Part shown: positions 26,153 to 34,154 of the stretch, piece by piece
How positions within the stretch are numbered: position 1 is the first letter of the stretch
Layout: each line of letters begins with the position of its first letter
Source: Oscillospiraceae bacterium
GTDB taxonomy: Bacteria > Bacillota > Clostridia > Oscillospirales > Acutalibacteraceae
NCBI GenBank assembly: GCA_902762875.1
Contig: CACWPS010000007.1
Span: forward strand, 1 to 64,000
Direction of reading: 5' to 3'
Length of the DNA: 64,000 nt
Made by a program: the position numbers and the translations under genes
The notes under the pieces: generated by a model
Told to the model about the DNA's origin: nothing
Database searches by the model: none
Seen by the model: only the letters and a program-made list of their open reading frames with translations

Positions 26153-27164
26153 GGGTATGACCCCCTTTGCCTTTGATTAGAATAAACACAAAGAAAGGAG
26201 CTCCTAAAAATGCCATAATGATGCCCACGGGTATTTCGTAGGGCGAAAAGAGGGTTCGTGCCCCTGTGTCGCACAGGCAGACGAACGCCCCGCCGAATAT
26301 TGCGGAAAGGGGCAAAAGGCGGGAAGCCTTACTGCCTGCAACCCGTCTTACTGCGTGGGGGACAATAAGCCCCACAAAGGAAAGCAGTCCCGCAAGGGAT
26401 ACCGCACAGCCCGCCAAAACGGCGGCAAGCATTAAAAACAGGGTTCGCATAAGGGAAGTGTTCATACCAAGCGACCTTGCGTTATCCTCCCCTAAGGTCA
26501 GCACATCAAGCTCGTTTGTAAGGGTAAACAGAATTATAATCGAAAGGGAGATAAGCACTGTGGCGGGCAGAAGCCGAGAGTAGGTCACAGAGGAAAACTC
26601 ACCCACCTTAAAATCGTTGCTCATTACCCCTACCTCGGGTATAAAGGTCACAACCGAGTCGGACAATGCGTTTAAAAAGCTGTTTACCGCAACCCCCAAA
26701 AGTATCAATGTGCCCCGTGACGCACCTATTCGGCGGGCTAAAAGACTCACCGCCATTACTGCGGTAAAAGCCCCTAAAAAGGCAAAAAGAGAAAGCCGAA
26801 GACCGCCGTAAATTCCCAAAGCAGTGCAAAGGGTCACCGCAAGCCCCGCCCCCGAGTTTACACCTATAATGCTCGGTGACGCAAGGCGGTTTGCAATCAC
26901 GCCTTGAATTACCGCTCCCGATACGGCAAGCGCCGACCCGCAGATAAGCGAGGCGGCGGTTCTCGGAAGTCTTACATACAGAAATATTTTACCGCCGGCT
27001 GTGGAAAACCCGTTCTTAAAGGATTCAACAATTTCGGAAATGCTAAGGGAGGTTGTGCCTAAGGTTATTCCCAAAAGGGCAGAAACTACCAAAAGCAGAA
27101 AACCCACGGTGTAAAGTATTTTTATTCTTTTGTTAGCTAAGCAGGATTTCGACGAGCTGTTCAT
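26145..27164 (-). CDS. ABC transporter permease (FecCD/BtuC family)
   Basis: Membrane permease of about 339 residues with around nine helices. Recognisable segments are VRLPRTAASLICGSALAVSG, IIGVNSGAGLAV and LSFVGLIVPHAVRR. The open frame runs up to 27329, but the extra 55 residues are a shadow of the binding-protein gene and have no membrane character. The ATG at 27164 gives a normal N-terminus and overlaps that gene by 32 bases. Substrate unknown within the iron/haem/B12 class. Confidence 0.9.
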   Translation of the reverse strand: MNSSSKSCLANKRIKILYTVGFLLLVVSALLGITLGTTSLSISEIVESFKNGFSTAGGKIFLYVRLPRTAASLICGSALAVSGAVIQGVIANRLASPSIIGVNSGAGLAVTLCTALGIYGGLRLSLFAFLGAFTAVMAVSLLARRIGASRGTLILLGVAVNSFLNALSDSVVTFIPEVGVMSNDFKVGEFSSVTYSRLLPATVLISLSIIILFTLTNELDVLTLGEDNARSLGMNTSLMRTLFLMLAAVLAGCAVSLAGLLSFVGLIVPHAVRRVAGSKASRLLPLSAIFGGAFVCLCDTGARTLFSPYEIPVGIIMAFLGAPFFVFILIKGKGGHTLA

Positions 27165-28095
27165 AAGCCTTTGCCCAGTTTGCGTTGGGCTTAAGGTTAA
27201 ACAGCTTTTTATCCATAATGTGCAGTCGGTTTTGCGCCACCGCATCAAGCTTGCCCCACGCAGGGTTTTCCTCCATAGTTTTTGATAGGTTCTTTTTGGC
27301 GGCGTCCTCGTCACCCATAGATACGGCAAATATGCGGTAAGGCTCTTGCCTTATAACGCTTTCCACGCTTAAATTTTCAAGCAGGGTTTCGTCGCCGTCC
27401 GCAATATTAATTAAATTCAAGTCATTAAGCATTTCGCCCAGCACCGTACCCTCACTGCCCTTTGCCTTAAGCAGGCTTGCCGAGGTTCTGAGGAGCAATA
27501 CGGTGCGCTTTTCCTCTGTCAGATTAGCTGAGGAAAAGTCTTTCTTAATTTTTTCAATCTCTTCCTTTACCTTTTCGCCGTTTTGCTCATATAAATCATT
27601 TCTGCCGGTTATATCGGTACAGATTTTAAGCATAGCAAGGTAATCGTTAAAGTTATCAACATCGAAATATGCCACCGTAATTCCCGCATTTTCGAGGGTT
27701 TCTTTCATTTCTACATCTGCTTTGGTAGAGGCGCTGGCAATTACAAAATCGGGGTCGGCAGAAAGCAGAGACTCAAGGCTCGGAGAGTGTGCGCCGCCCA
27801 AATTTACGGCGTTTTCAAGTGTAAGGCCGTAATCGTCCCACGCATCCTCCGGGGCGGCGCAGATTTCACCGCCTGATAAAATCCAAGTGTCCGCAAAGCT
27901 GCCGAGCAAAGCGGCTGTCCGCTCGGGGTTTTTATTTACGGTGACGGTTCTGTCCAAAGCGTCGGTAAAGGTGACGGTATCGCTGATTTCGGAGCTTTCG
28001 TTACTTTGGGAACATCCGCCGAGTAGCGAGGCTAAAAGGGTTACTGCCGTAAAAAGGCAGAGAATTTTATTCGCCGATAAGCTTCTTCTCAACAT
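27133..28095 (-). CDS. ABC transporter substrate-binding lipoprotein
   Basis: Periplasmic-binding-protein type 2 fold (TroA/FepB class), about 320 residues. The signal peptide ends in a lipobox (LLGGCSQ). The body opens with FTDALDRTVTVNKNPERTAAL, the usual start of metal-chelate or corrinoid binding proteins. I use ATG 28095 with AGGA upstream; a TTG at 28101 is in frame. It overlaps the sirohaem reductase gene by about 29 bases, indicating coupled translation. No residue pattern fixes the ligand. Confidence 0.9.
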   Translation of the reverse strand: MLRRSLSANKILCLFTAVTLLASLLGGCSQSNESSEISDTVTFTDALDRTVTVNKNPERTAALLGSFADTWILSGGEICAAPEDAWDDYGLTLENAVNLGGAHSPSLESLLSADPDFVIASASTKADVEMKETLENAGITVAYFDVDNFNDYLAMLKICTDITGRNDLYEQNGEKVKEEIEKIKKDFSSANLTEEKRTVLLLRTSASLLKAKGSEGTVLGEMLNDLNLINIADGDETLLENLSVESVIRQEPYRIFAVSMGDEDAAKKNLSKTMEENPAWGKLDAVAQNRLHIMDKKLFNLKPNANWAKAYEQLVEILLS

Positions 28096-28996
28096 AATCA
28101 AATCCTAATCTGTTTACTGTATCAGCAAAGCGCTCGCCCTTAATTCCCTCATCACGGAAGAGGAGAATGGTCTTCTCAAGCACATCAAGCACCTCTTCTT
28201 CGGAGGTGAAAATTTTCGAAAGGGGCTTGCCCATAGCGGTTTTCTTACCCCAACGGCCGCCTATACATACCTTGTAGCCCTCGCTTGCCTCATTGAAAGC
28301 GCCGAAGGGACATTTTTTATGACAGCGTCCGCAATGATTGCAGATTTCGGGGTCAATGTGAACCTTTCCGTCCACAAGGGAAGGTGCCTTCATGGGGCAG
28401 CCCGCTTCCACAACGCATTTTTTACAGCCGCGGCACTTTTCTTTATCGGGGGTAAAAATGCGCTGACCGATTACACCGAAATCGTTAAGGTCGGGCTTTA
28501 CGCAGTTGTTGGGACATCCGCCCACCGCAATTTTAAACTTGTGGGGAAGTGCCACATCGCCGCATCCCACAAAAAATCTTTCGTGAATTTTTTGGCTTAA
28601 AGAAAATGTGTCAATAAGTCCGAACTGGCAAGTTGTACCCTTGCAGGAAACAACGGGGCGTACTTTAGCGCCCGTACCGCCTGTGGTAAGATCCCTTTCC
28701 TTTAAGTACATAATAAGGGCAGGGATTTTATCGTAGGGGACACCCTGAATTTCCAATGTCATTCTGGTGGTAAGGGTGATTTCCGAAGAGCCGAAAAGCT
28801 CGGCGGCTTCAGCTATTATCTTATGCTCCGCCGCAGTGATTTTGCCGTTGCCCGTAATTACCCGGACATTGAAAATATCCTCAAAACGCTTGTCCCTAAG
28901 ACAGCCGAGGCTCTTAACCTTTGCAATCTGCTCGGGGGTAAGCTTGCCGTCCTTGGGGGTCATTCCCAGTGCTTCAAAAGCTTTAATATTATCCAT
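28067..28996 (-). CDS. Sirohaem sulfite/nitrite reductase-family protein with ferredoxin domain (AsrC-like)
   Basis: 309 residues. An N-terminal ferredoxin-like half domain (about 45-105) is followed by the sirohaem-[4Fe-4S] ligands CKGTTCQFG and GCPNNC. An inserted 2x[4Fe-4S] ferredoxin module has CRGCKKCVVEAGCP and CNHCGRCHKKCP. This resembles subunit C of anaerobic sulfite reductase, but asrA and asrB are not adjacent. It heads an operon with a haem/iron/corrinoid-type importer. The substrate could be sulfite or another small oxyanion, and the partner electron donor is unknown. Confidence 0.85.
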   Translation of the reverse strand: MDNIKAFEALGMTPKDGKLTPEQIAKVKSLGCLRDKRFEDIFNVRVITGNGKITAAEHKIIAEAAELFGSSEITLTTRMTLEIQGVPYDKIPALIMYLKERDLTTGGTGAKVRPVVSCKGTTCQFGLIDTFSLSQKIHERFFVGCGDVALPHKFKIAVGGCPNNCVKPDLNDFGVIGQRIFTPDKEKCRGCKKCVVEAGCPMKAPSLVDGKVHIDPEICNHCGRCHKKCPFGAFNEASEGYKVCIGGRWGKKTAMGKPLSKIFTSEEEVLDVLEKTILLFRDEGIKGERFADTVNRLGFDYVEKKLIGE

Positions 28997-29033
28997 ACTT
29001 ACTGTCTCCTTTAAGCCTTAATATACCTTTTTT

Positions 29034-29062
29034 AGGATATCACAATTATTCTTTGGTGTCAA
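29034..29062 (-). promoter_or_regulatory. Promoter of the sirohaem reductase-ABC operon
   Basis: On the minus strand TTGACA (29062-29057) and TATCCT (29039-29034) with a 17-base spacer. AAAGGAGA at 29012-29005 is the ribosome site. Confidence 0.6.
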
Positions 29063-29075
29063 CTTCGATTAATAC

Positions 29076-29103
29076 TTGCAAAAAGAAAAAAATGTGGTAT
29101 AAT
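29076..29103 (+). promoter_or_regulatory. Promoter of tRNA-Gly
   Basis: TTGCAA (29076-29081) and TATAAT (29098-29103), 16-base spacer, 13 bases before the tRNA. Confidence 0.7.
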
Positions 29104-29116
29104 GTAATAGATAGAT

Positions 29117-29190
29117 GCGGATATAGTTTATCGGTAGAACATTAGCTTCCCAAGCTGAATAGGTGGGTTCGACTCCCATTATCCGCTCCA
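29117..29190 (+). tRNA. tRNA-Gly (anticodon CCC)
   Basis: The acceptor arm GCGGATA (29117-29123) pairs with TATCCGC (29180-29186), followed by T and an encoded CCA. The anticodon loop is TTCCCAA between stems TTAGC and GCTGA, giving anticodon CCC for GGG codons. The T arm carries GGTTCGACTC. It stands alone with its own promoter and terminator. Confidence 0.93.
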
Positions 29191-29225
29191 AAAATCCCTT
29201 AGACGATAGTCTGAGGGATTTTTAC
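29191..29225 (+). terminator. Terminator of tRNA-Gly
   Basis: AAAATCCCTTAGAC (29191-29204) pairs with GTCTGAGGGATTTT (29209-29222), with one G-U pair and a GATA loop, and continues in T. Confidence 0.85.
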
Positions 29226-29325
29226 TTTTTACTTCTTCACTCTTCACTCTTACCTCAAACAAAGCTTGTGCCGGGATTTTTGGGAAGTAAGAAGTAATAG
29301 TGAATAGTGAAAAAGTGAGAATAAT

Positions 29326-29354
29326 TTGCTTTAACCCTACCCTTATGCTATAAT
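29326..29354 (+). promoter_or_regulatory. Promoter of the choloylglycine hydrolase gene
   Basis: TTGCTT (29326-29331) and TATAAT (29349-29354) with a 17-base spacer. Confidence 0.65.
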
Positions 29355-29397
29355 ATTTTAAAATCGGTTAATAATAACATTGCTTGGAGGTAAGTTT

Positions 29398-30372
29398 ATG
29401 TGCACAGCCGCAACCTATAAAACAAAGGATTTTTATTTCGGAAGAACCCTTGATTACGAGTTTTCCTACGGGGACGAGATAGCCGTTATGCCCCGCAATT
29501 ACCCGATTGATTTCCGCTTTTTGGGAAACCTTTCTAAGCATTACGCAATAATCGGTATGGCGCATATTGTGGGTGATTTTCCGCTTTTTTATGATGCGGT
29601 AAACGAGAAAGGGCTTTGTATGGCGGGGCTTAATTTTGTGGGCAACGCCTATTACCGTGATGTAATTACGGGCAGGGATAATGTGGCGCAGTTTGAGTTT
29701 ATACCCCACATTTTAAGCCGATGCGCTACAGTAAACGAGGCAAAGGAGCTTCTCGGAAAAATTAATATTACCAACACCCCTTTCAGCGATAAACTACCCG
29801 TTGCCCAGCTTCATTGGATTATTGCCGACAAAAACGAAACCATAACCGTAGAATCTGTAAAAGAGGGACTTAAAATTTACGATAACCCCGTAGGTGTTCT
29901 TACCAACAACCCGCCCTTTGATGAGCAAATGTTCAGGCTTAACGATTATATGCACCTTTCGCCGAGACAGCCCGAAAACACATTTTCGGATAAGCTTTCC
30001 CTTGAAACCTACAGCCGAGGAATGGGGGCTTTGGGACTGCCGGGTGATCTTTCCTCACAGTCACGCTTTGTAAGGGTTGCCTTTACCAAAATGAATTCGG
30101 TTTCGGGGGATACGGAAAGCGAAAGCATAAGCCAGTTTTTCCACATTTTAGGTTCGGTAGACCAGCAGAGGGGCTGTTGCGAGGTGGCAAAAGGGGAATA
30201 CGAAATAACCCTTTACACCTCCTGCTGTAATGCGGACAAGGGAATATATTACTACACCACCTACGAAAATCACCAAATTACGGCGGTGGATATGCATAAA
30301 GAACAGCTTGACAGCACTTGCCTTGCCCGTTACCCGCTTATTACGGGTCAGCAGATTAGAATGCAGAATTAA
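29398..30372 (+). CDS. Choloylglycine hydrolase-family enzyme (bile salt hydrolase / penicillin V acylase type)
   Basis: Ntn-hydrolase of about 324 residues that cleaves linear amides. The protein begins MCTAATYK, so removal of Met would expose the catalytic Cys. Active-site features follow: FGRTLDYEFS (Arg and Asp), GLNFVGNAYY (Asn) and VLTNNPPF. The start is ATG 29398, because GGAGG at 29386-29390 precedes it and the nucleophile must be residue 2. Homologues deconjugate bile salts or hydrolyse penicillin V; sequence alone does not separate these. No signal peptide. Monocistronic. Confidence 0.9.
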   Translation: MCTAATYKTKDFYFGRTLDYEFSYGDEIAVMPRNYPIDFRFLGNLSKHYAIIGMAHIVGDFPLFYDAVNEKGLCMAGLNFVGNAYYRDVITGRDNVAQFEFIPHILSRCATVNEAKELLGKINITNTPFSDKLPVAQLHWIIADKNETITVESVKEGLKIYDNPVGVLTNNPPFDEQMFRLNDYMHLSPRQPENTFSDKLSLETYSRGMGALGLPGDLSSQSRFVRVAFTKMNSVSGDTESESISQFFHILGSVDQQRGCCEVAKGEYEITLYTSCCNADKGIYYYTTYENHQITAVDMHKEQLDSTCLARYPLITGQQIRMQN

Positions 30373-30380
30373 ATATAAAA

Positions 30381-30420
30381 ACCCGCCTGTCTCGGTTTCC
30401 GAGACAGGCGGGTTGATTTT
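30381..30420. terminator. Bidirectional terminator
   Basis: CCCGCCTGTCTCGG (30382-30395) pairs perfectly with CCGAGACAGGCGGG (30399-30412) around a TTT loop, with A- and T-rich flanks on both sides. It serves the convergent hydrolase and citrate synthase genes. Confidence 0.85.
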
Positions 30421-31795
30421 ATCTGTTACCGATTTTAACATAGTCACGCCGTGGATGAACATTCATATATGCGGGGCGGATTATCTTGCCCGCATTTAAA
30501 AGCTCCTCAATGCGGTGGGCGCTCCAGCCCGCTATGCGTGCGATTGCGAAAAGGGGTGTGTACAGCTCGTGGGGCAGTCCTAACATATCGTAAACAAAGC
30601 CGCTGTAGAAATCAACATTTATGCTGACACCCTTATACATCTTGCGCTCGCTTGCGATAATTTGGGGAGCCAAGGTTTCAACCAGATTGTAAAGCCCGTA
30701 TTCCTTTTCGAGCCCCTTTTCTTCCGAAAGGCTCTTAACAAAGCCTTTAAGCACAGTAGCCCTTGGGTCGGAAACCGAATACACCGCATGGCCTATGCCG
30801 TAGATAAGCCCTGCCTTATCAAAGGTTTCCTTGTGGAGAATCTTTTTAAGATAGGCAGCAACCTCTTCCTCGTCCGACCAGTCCTTAACATTCTCCTTAA
30901 TATCGTTAAACATAGCGCATACCTTTATGTTGGCGCCGCCGTGCTTAGGACCCTTAAGGGAGCCTAATGCCGCCGAAATTGCCGAGTAGGTATCGGTTCC
31001 CGAGGAGGAAACAACATGGGTTGTAAAGGTGGAGTTGTTGCCGCCGCCGTGCTCTGCGTGAAGCACAAGGGCGGTATCAAGTACCCTCGCCTCAAGGGGG
31101 GTGTACTTGCCGTCAAGCCTTAGCATATAAAGGATGTTTTCCGCTGTGGAAAGCTCGGGGCGGGGCTCGTGAATAAAGAAGCTGTCGCTCCCCTTAATAT
31201 AGTAATTATAGGAATGATAGCCGTAAACCGAAAGGGACGGAAAGTTTGCTGTAAGCTGTAGGCACTGGCGGAGCACATTGGGAATATCGGTGCAGTCCGC
31301 CTTGTCGTCATAAGAATATAGGGTTAAAACACTTCTGGCTAAGGAGTTCATCATATCCGAGGAGGGGGCTTTCATAATAATATCCCTTACAAATGAGCCG
31401 GGAAGTGTCCTGTAGGACGCAAGAACGCCGTTAAACTCCGCCAGCTGGCGTGAGGTGGGGAGCTCGCCGAAGAGCAGTAAATAGGTAATCTCCTCAAAGC
31501 CGAAGCGGTTATCCCTTATAAAGCCGTCAACCAGCCTTTCCACATCATAGCCCCTGTAATAAAGCTTACCCGGGCAGGGCACTTCTTCACCGTCAACCGT
31601 CCTTTTGGAAACTATTTCCGATATTTCGGTAAGGCCTGTAAGCACGCCCTTGCCGTTAAGGTCACGAAGCCCTCGGTTTACCTTGTGCTCAATGTAAAGC
31701 TGAGGCTCAATTTGGCAGTTGCCTGTGCACAGGTCGGCATATTTTAAAATTTCAGGTGTAATGGCATTGTAATCGTTGGTGGTCTTTACGCTCAT
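30419..31795 (-). CDS. gltA: Citrate synthase
   Basis: Condenses acetyl-CoA with oxaloacetate. The 458-residue protein is of the longer clostridial type with an N-terminal extension (about 60 residues) before the core. Active-site segments include ALVLHAEHGGGNNSTFTTHV, GSLKGPKHGGAN and YGIGHAVYSVSDPRA. It is transcribed alone, with AAGAGGGA before the ATG. In a strict anaerobe it probably serves glutamate synthesis through a partial TCA cycle, which is inference. Confidence 0.94.
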   Translation of the reverse strand: MSVKTTNDYNAITPEILKYADLCTGNCQIEPQLYIEHKVNRGLRDLNGKGVLTGLTEISEIVSKRTVDGEEVPCPGKLYYRGYDVERLVDGFIRDNRFGFEEITYLLLFGELPTSRQLAEFNGVLASYRTLPGSFVRDIIMKAPSSDMMNSLARSVLTLYSYDDKADCTDIPNVLRQCLQLTANFPSLSVYGYHSYNYYIKGSDSFFIHEPRPELSTAENILYMLRLDGKYTPLEARVLDTALVLHAEHGGGNNSTFTTHVVSSSGTDTYSAISAALGSLKGPKHGGANIKVCAMFNDIKENVKDWSDEEEVAAYLKKILHKETFDKAGLIYGIGHAVYSVSDPRATVLKGFVKSLSEEKGLEKEYGLYNLVETLAPQIIASERKMYKGVSINVDFYSGFVYDMLGLPHELYTPLFAIARIAGWSAHRIEELLNAGKIIRPAYMNVHPRRDYVKIGNR

Positions 31796-31886
31796 TTCGT
31801 CCCTCTTTTCTTTCTATTTATTATTTTCGTATTTTACCATAAAAAGATGTCACTTTTTTTAACGGGTTGTTAATTTTAATATCAAA

Positions 31887-31911
31887 CGGCGGGAGCAAGC
31901 CCCCGCCCTAC
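31887..31911. repeat. REP-like hairpin
   Basis: GGCGGG pairs with CCCGCC around AGCAAGCC, followed by CTAC. It has the same CCCTAC edge as the other REP units. Confidence 0.65.
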
Positions 31912-31922
31912 ATATATAATTT

Positions 31923-32864
31923 TTAGATTTTTTCCAGCATACTGTCAATAGATTGGTCGTTTTTAAAGTCAACCTCGCAGGGCTTTTTGTAAAGCGACCA
32001 GCTCTCGGTAAGGCAGGAAACCTCGCCCGATTTTACGGTCTTAAGCTCGCTTAGGGACTCAACCTCAATCATATTTTCGTTTGTGTAGGTTTCAAAGGAA
32101 CAGCCGCCGTCGGGATATGTGCCGAGGGGGTGATTAGTGTCAAAGCTCTTGCGGAAAATATCCTCATTTAAGCAGAAATAAACCGTTCCGCAGTTAAGGT
32201 CAAAGCCGAGCTTTATGGGCTTATCGTACTTTTCGTCCTGACGGACCGTTACATAGCGGTTGCCCCAGTAAATGCGGTCGTTGCTCATATCGGTGTAGGG
32301 CCAAACCGAAATTATTCGGTTAGCAAGCAGCCCCGTATCGTTGGTGTTCATAGGAATAACAAGGGTGCCGCCCTTTTCGGAAACCGAAAGACCCCAAACA
32401 GCGAAGGTCTTATCCTTATCCGAAATATTTTTAACCTTCATTGTAACCTGCATATTAGCGTCATCGGGGTCCATTTTAATTTCGAGAGCTTTAGCAACAC
32501 CGTTTTCCTTTTCGGGAATGGGGGTGAATACTGCGCCGTATTCGGTAAGCTCGTAATTAACGGGGTCAAGGTCGGGGGCGTAGGTTTCGGGGTAGGACTC
32601 GGGGGACACCCAAATTCTGTGACCGCCGAGGTTTTCCCAGCGCTTGCCCTCGCCGTAATAATCGGTAAAGGCTTTGTCACTCTTAGGGGGGAAAGCCTTT
32701 CTGTTACTGCACATAATATTCTGCCCGTCAACAAAGCCGAAGCGGATTATTCTGGGCCCTATATCTATGGTGACATAAGCCTCAATCACGCCGTTTGAAA
32801 TGCAAAGGCACCTTCCGTAGTCCTTAAAGGAATCGATTGTTTTTGTACTTACCATTTTGTTCAC
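31923..32864 (-). CDS. Galactose-mutarotase-like beta-sandwich protein (possibly DUF4380)
   Basis: 313-residue soluble protein without signal peptide. Its beta-rich pattern (GVIEAYVTIDIGPRIIRFGF, NLGGHRIWVSPESYP, KVKNISDKDKTFAVWGLSVS) fits the aldose-epimerase-like fold and resembles DUF4380 proteins. A sugar-binding or sugar-epimerising role is possible. The catalytic His pair of galactose mutarotase cannot be confirmed; only one clear His-containing motif (GGHRIW) is visible. Its start overlaps the end of tmcAL by four bases. Confidence 0.6.
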   Translation of the reverse strand: MNKMVSTKTIDSFKDYGRCLCISNGVIEAYVTIDIGPRIIRFGFVDGQNIMCSNRKAFPPKSDKAFTDYYGEGKRWENLGGHRIWVSPESYPETYAPDLDPVNYELTEYGAVFTPIPEKENGVAKALEIKMDPDDANMQVTMKVKNISDKDKTFAVWGLSVSEKGGTLVIPMNTNDTGLLANRIISVWPYTDMSNDRIYWGNRYVTVRQDEKYDKPIKLGFDLNCGTVYFCLNEDIFRKSFDTNHPLGTYPDGGCSFETYTNENMIEVESLSELKTVKSGEVSCLTESWSLYKKPCEVDFKNDQSIDSMLEKI

Positions 32865-34030
32865 TCCGTTTTAATAATTTTTGCTGTGTATTCAAGACCG
32901 CAGGGGGCGGGCTTTGGCAGGGCAAGAGAAAATAAATCCGTAGCCATTGACTCGGCCTCGAAAAGCTTTAAAGCAGGCGCAGTAAGGCTTTTTATTTCCG
33001 AAACCCGTGTCACAACAGGAATATCGGAACTGCTTGCCCTCTCTTTAAGCAAAGCCATTCCCCGTTCGTTAAAGCCCAAAACCCTGACATATGGGGGCGG
33101 TTTCATAAAAAAGGTACCGTCAAGCCCGATAAAGGCAGAAAGCACAAGCCGCCTTATTCTTGCAAGGGTGTAGCGCTTAGCCTTAATCCTATTATACAAA
33201 TCTTCAAGGCTTATTGCAACCTTAATTTCGGAAAAAAGCTTGTTTTCAAGCCCCTCGCTTATATCCGGGAGATTTTTAAGCTCGTAGGGTGTGCGGGTTC
33301 TGAGTACTGCTAATACCGCATTTTCAATTCTTCTTATATCGGCGGTATTTTCTGGCGTAAAAAGGGGGAAAACCTTTTCGGGAATATAGTCCTTGCAAAA
33401 TTCCCTGTCTCCCGCCAAAATCCGCTCCCGCAAAAGAGAGGCAGAGGCATAGCCGCCCGAAGCTTCCGCCGAATCGTGGGAAGCCCCCTGCCTTTTAAGG
33501 GTTTGAAACCGAAAATCAGCACCGATATTCTCCGCCGCCGTTATATACTCTATAGCCAAGTTATTGTTAGCGCCCGAGAGTATACCTTCCTTAAGCCCTA
33601 AATCACAGGCGGCTTTTTCCCTCGCTGCGGCAAAGGTTATTCCCGTATTAAGATAAGCGTTGAGCCTTTGCGAATATTCCTTTGTTTTAAGAATACCGCA
33701 GGCGGCTTTAAGCTCTGCTATATCTCCGCTTTCGCTGCCGAAAAGCAGGGTGTCACAGCCTACGGCCTTAAGTGCCGTTACTCCGCCCAAGGCAAAATTC
33801 TGTGCGGTGGACATAGAGTAGGGGACGGGCATTTCCAAAACTAAGTCAGCCCCGCTAAGCAAAGCCGCCCTTGCTCTTATGCGTTTTTCGGTTATTGCAA
33901 GGTCGCCCCGCTGAACAAAATTCCCGCTTATAACCGCAACCGCCGTTCCCTGCTCCTTCGCCTTTTTTAAGAGCAATTCGTGCCCTGTGTGCAGGGGATT
34001 AAACTCGGCAATAATACCTGTTACAGACAA
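32861..34030 (-). CDS. tmcAL: tRNA(Met) cytidine acetate ligase TmcAL
   Basis: Acetylates the wobble cytidine of elongator tRNA(Met) using acetate and ATP. The nucleotidyltransferase signature VTGIIAEFNPLHTGHELLL is followed by AVISGNFVQRGD and VLEMPVPYSMSTAQNFA. No ATG fits the start. I choose TTG 34030 because it leaves four residues before GIIAEFNP as in the family; TTG 34048 is an alternative. About 389 residues. Acetate use is noteworthy beside the divergent acetate kinase gene. Confidence 0.88.
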   Translation of the reverse strand: MSVTGIIAEFNPLHTGHELLLKKAKEQGTAVAVISGNFVQRGDLAITEKRIRARAALLSGADLVLEMPVPYSMSTAQNFALGGVTALKAVGCDTLLFGSESGDIAELKAACGILKTKEYSQRLNAYLNTGITFAAAREKAACDLGLKEGILSGANNNLAIEYITAAENIGADFRFQTLKRQGASHDSAEASGGYASASLLRERILAGDREFCKDYIPEKVFPLFTPENTADIRRIENAVLAVLRTRTPYELKNLPDISEGLENKLFSEIKVAISLEDLYNRIKAKRYTLARIRRLVLSAFIGLDGTFFMKPPPYVRVLGFNERGMALLKERASSSDIPVVTRVSEIKSLTAPALKLFEAESMATDLFSLALPKPAPCGLEYTAKIIKTE

Positions 34031-34055
34031 AATCTCACATCTTTTCAAAAAATAC

Positions 34056-34084
34056 TTGAAAAACCGCCTTATATAAAGTATTAT
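34056..34084 (+). promoter_or_regulatory. Promoter of ackA-galK
   Basis: TTGAAA (34056-34061) and TATTAT (34079-34084) with a 17-base spacer. CGGAGGAAG at 34141-34149 is the ribosome site. Confidence 0.7.
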
Positions 34085-34154
34085 ATATTAGTTAAGGAAT
34101 ACTTTTCAAGAAATAATTTGCTTTTTTAAAAATTTTTTATCGGAGGAAGTCAGA

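Noticed and set aside
27165..27329. N-terminal extension of the FecCD permease
   Set aside because: These codons are a shadow of the binding-protein gene; the membrane protein starts properly at 27164.
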